Shown here: piece by piece, positions 62,232 to 64,000 of the stretch
How the letters are laid out: each line of letters opens with the position of its first letter
Numbering within the stretch: the first letter of the stretch is position 1
NCBI RefSeq assembly: GCF_012275515.1
Contig: NZ_JAAZQL010000003.1
Location: forward strand, 730,611 to 794,610
DNA: 64,000 nucleotides
DNA from: Novosphingobium sp. SG707
Lineage (GTDB): Bacteria; Pseudomonadota; Alphaproteobacteria; Sphingomonadales; Sphingomonadaceae
Reading direction: 5' to 3'
Notes under the pieces: model-generated
Seen by the model: the letters and a program-made list of their open reading frames with translations, nothing else
Told to the model about the DNA's origin: nothing
Database searches by the model: none
Program-made: the position numbers and the translations under genes

Positions 62232-62835
62232 CTCATCCTAACAGCATCTTGCATGGCTCGCGCAACTGAATTGACCAATGGCGGGAGAAGCCTGCCAGAT
62301 TGCCGTAGCCCGTCAAATTTTGGGCGCACACGGGTTTTTCCTCGCGACGCTTTGTTACCGGCTTTGCTGCCGCTACCGCCGCCCGCAGTGATCGATTGCG
62401 CCATCCACGAATCATCCCATAAAACCTGCGATTTGGCCACCGCCCGAGATGAAAATGCGGGCGCATTCGCAGGCTCATGCGGAAGGCCGGACGCACGCCC
62501 GAAGGGGGCGTAAGTGTAATGCACCGTACGCACGGGTGCTGCGAGGATTTTTCCATTATATATCATATTTTTATGCCGGACTGTCACGGCTCCCGAAATT
62601 CTGACAATCCGGGAGTCATGGCACCCAAGCCCAACTCTATCCATGATAAATTATTGATAAATATCCGGCTTGTTCTGGGTGCCATGACTCCCATCATGCG
62701 GCACAAGGCGTGGTGTGATGCATCGAGCCAAATGGACTTAAGTGCCCCATTGCAGCATTGAAGTCCGTACAGGTTTCACTTATAATCGCGTTGCTTACGA
62801 CCTCAGGCAGAAGCTCTGTTCAACGGAGTTTCTGG
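62232..62835. other. Gap upstream of the transfer genes
   Basis: 604 bases. AT-rich at 62550-62580 and 62635-62665, with the paired dyads at 62611-62692 described separately. A leftward 138-codon frame (62228-62644) has no recognisable content. The position in front of an RHH protein and a coupling-protein gene suits a transfer promoter or an oriT-proximal control region, but no nic site can be named. Confidence 0.4.
62611..62692. promoter_or_regulatory. Paired 16-bp inverted repeats upstream of the RHH/coupling-protein operon
   Basis: GGGAGTCATGGCACCC (62611-62626) and GGGTGCCATGACTCCC (62677-62692) are exact inverted repeats 50 bases apart. Each arm is itself a near-palindrome around CATG (pattern GGG-N-G-Y-CATG-R-C-N-CCC), as expected for a dimeric repressor site. 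The spacer is AT-rich. Likely operators for the RHH protein encoded 144 bases downstream or for the ParB/KorB protein. Confidence 0.65.
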
Positions 62836-63135
62836 ATGACAAAACTGACTGTTCGTCTCGACGAAGATCTTTACGCTCGTCTTGGACGTCGCGCCCATGG
62901 GGCAGCGCTGCCGCTGGCTACCTTTTGTCGTAATGTTTTGGCGCAGGCGGCGGATCCCCAGAACCGCTATGTCTATTCCTCCAATGACGAGATCCTCTCG
63001 GCCTCGATCCAGATGCTGACGATTCTTGCCACCTTCGTGGGCCAGCAATCACCCAAAGCGCTGGAAGCCGGCATGGCCGAGGCGAGGGCGCTTTTGGCAG
63101 AACGGGGGCTGCTTCCGGAAAGGAGCGGGTCATGA
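62836..63135 (+). CDS. Ribbon-helix-helix protein of the conjugation operon
   Basis: 99 residues from ATG 62836, seven bases after ACGGAG; an upstream frame to 62758 lacks this. The N-terminus MTKLTVRLDEDLYARLGRRA is a classic ribbon-helix-helix start, and the C-terminal half is helical (ILSASIQMLTILATFVGQQ, LEAGMAEARALLAERG), perhaps for oligomerisation. It is probably an accessory/regulatory protein for transfer (MobC/TraM-like role). Its end overlaps the coupling-protein start by ATGA. Confidence 0.75.
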   Translation: MTKLTVRLDEDLYARLGRRAHGAALPLATFCRNVLAQAADPQNRYVYSSNDEILSASIQMLTILATFVGQQSPKALEAGMAEARALLAERGLLPERSGS

Positions 63136-63911
63136 GCATCTTTCGCAACGATACGGTCGGCTCATGGACCCGGGGCGGGCAGGCCATCGTCCACAATTTG
63201 CGGATGACCACGCAGGTGTTTTATCAGACTTTGCTGGCGGGCTTCGCGCTCTGGGTGATGGGCACAATCTGGTATGCGCTGGAGAAATCCACCGACTATG
63301 AACGCTACGTGCTGGTCAAACTGGCCGAGGCCGCGATCAAGGTCGATGCGGCGGCTGGGACTAACGATCCGGTCCTGTTCCATACGCCTGATGGTACCAC
63401 CTACCCCACCTCGGCCGACTGGCTGATCGCCTCACAGCTCGCCAAATACACGCTGCATAATTTCGAGATCTACCTGCTGCATGGCGCTCTAATCGCCGGT
63501 CTCTTTACTCTGTGTGCGCTGGCCTATGCCTGGTTCTATTTTACCCGGACGGGTAAGGGACTTGGCTCCAACGAATACCTGCGCGGTGCCCATTTCGGGA
63601 CCATCCGGCAGATCAGGCGCGCGTTGCGCCGGGAAAAGAAGGGGCCTCTCCGGATCGGTGGTGTGCCGGTTCCTTCCGATTTCGAGACCGAGCATCTGCT
63701 GATCTGCGGCGCGCCGGGAACGGGCAAGACCAACATCATCGTCAAGATGCTCGCCGGGATCAGGGACGAGGGCAAGCGCGCCATCGTCTATGATACGGCA
63801 GGCACTTTCGTCGAAAAGTTCTACCGGCCCGGCATCGATACTTTGCTCAATCCGCTAGACGCGCGCAGTGCGCACTGGTCGCCATGGGTCGATGTGCCGC
63901 AGGAATTGAGG
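63132..63911 (+). pseudogene. Type IV coupling protein (VirD4/TraD), interrupted by an IS
   Basis: The first 258 codons are intact. They include two transmembrane helices (about 30-53, TLLAGFALWVMGTIWYAL, and about 118-140, LLHGALIAGLFTLCALAYAWFYF) and the start of the ATPase with Walker A GAPGTGKTN (about 199) and a conserved AIVYDTAGTFVEKFY. Homology stops after HWSPWVDVPQE. From 63911 the sequence is an IS end, and the frame then runs only to 63944. Walker B and the rest would lie beyond the IS, outside the window. As it stands the gene should be inactive, which would block conjugative transfer unless another copy exists. Confidence 0.78.
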
Positions 63912-64000
63912 TGGTCCCGCCTTCCTGGACAGGTTTGCGGCTAAGTTAAGCTCACCTGGTTTTTGTTATGCCGCCTGTTTGGTCATCGGATCATGGGGGG
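63911..64000 (-). mobile_element. Terminus of an IS3-family element continuing past the window
   Basis: TGGTCCCGCCTTCCTGGACA and the following GGTTTGCGGC match, inverted and with one difference, the IS terminus at about 50718-50746. Read leftward, the bases give AANLSRKAGPPQF, comparable with the ANLSGKAGP readable at the 50.7-kb end. The transposase would lie on the minus strand to the right of the window. Confidence 0.7.

Overview
The window looks like part of a large replicon, probably a megaplasmid or mobilisable island, from an alphaproteobacterium of the Sphingomonadaceae (Novosphingobium/Sphingobium type). The basis is the GC-rich coding, a lasso-peptide isopeptidase/TonB-receptor cluster of sphingomonad type, a KorB/ParB-like protein next to a CHC2/Toprim protein, DUF932, DUF736 and two DUF2493 proteins, a short SSB and a VirD4/TraD coupling protein. 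The species is an inference.

Layout. 1-7.5 kb: the right end of a lasso-peptide locus. It holds the macrolactam synthetase C (cut by the window edge) and, convergent to it, an isopeptidase, a TonB-dependent receptor with an STN signalling domain, an anti-sigma FecR and an ECF sigma factor. Its likely logic is to sense the peptide, import it and cut it open. 7.8-11.1 kb: SWIM/SNF2 helicase. 11.2-14.8 kb: a decayed MNT-HEPN gene, a PIN toxin with an unusual winged-helix/AbrB fusion antitoxin, two small hypotheticals and a tail-anchored LuxR-type regulator. 15.2-18.5 kb: overlapping sigma-region-4, Toprim and ParB genes.

18.5-21.5 kb: a prophage relic. A rightward lysis cassette (holin, endolysin, second holin, Rz1-like lipoprotein) carries frameshifts in each of those genes, and faces away from a leftward run of five tiny ORFs, three of which encode single-span membrane peptides. 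21.5-31.8 kb: an intact five-gene operon (DUF4132, MoxR ATPase, DUF5682, VWA, SWIM protein) whose junctions are all 4-nt stop/start overlaps. It has the same content as the E. coli yehI-L-M-P-Q set. A degraded tyrosine recombinase follows at 32.1-32.6 kb, so the operon sits between phage-like relics.

33.6-41.9 kb: plasmid accessory genes (DUF932, a GT-C type membrane glycosyltransferase, DUF736, two DUF2493 genes), several with clear hairpin terminators, and a long unexplained hairpin at 40.2 kb. 42.1-47.6 kb: a giant autotransporter. 48.4 kb: galU. 49.7-50.9 kb: nested IS3-family debris.

51.0-59.3 kb: two Slam (surface lipoprotein assembly modifier) and TbpB-like lipoprotein pairs, separated by a broken IS1182 element. 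In the first, a lipoprotein with 19 Pro/Thr/Ala hexapeptides is followed by Slam and then by a prolyl-4-hydroxylase-type dioxygenase one base after the Slam stop. I regard this as the most interesting candidate system: a surface lipoprotein exported by Slam and possibly prolyl-hydroxylated by its operon partner. 60.6-64 kb: ssb, a frameshifted small HTH gene, an intact MNT-HEPN protein, a strong paired-dyad region, an RHH protein and a coupling-protein gene interrupted by an IS whose end matches the IS3 debris at 50.7 kb.
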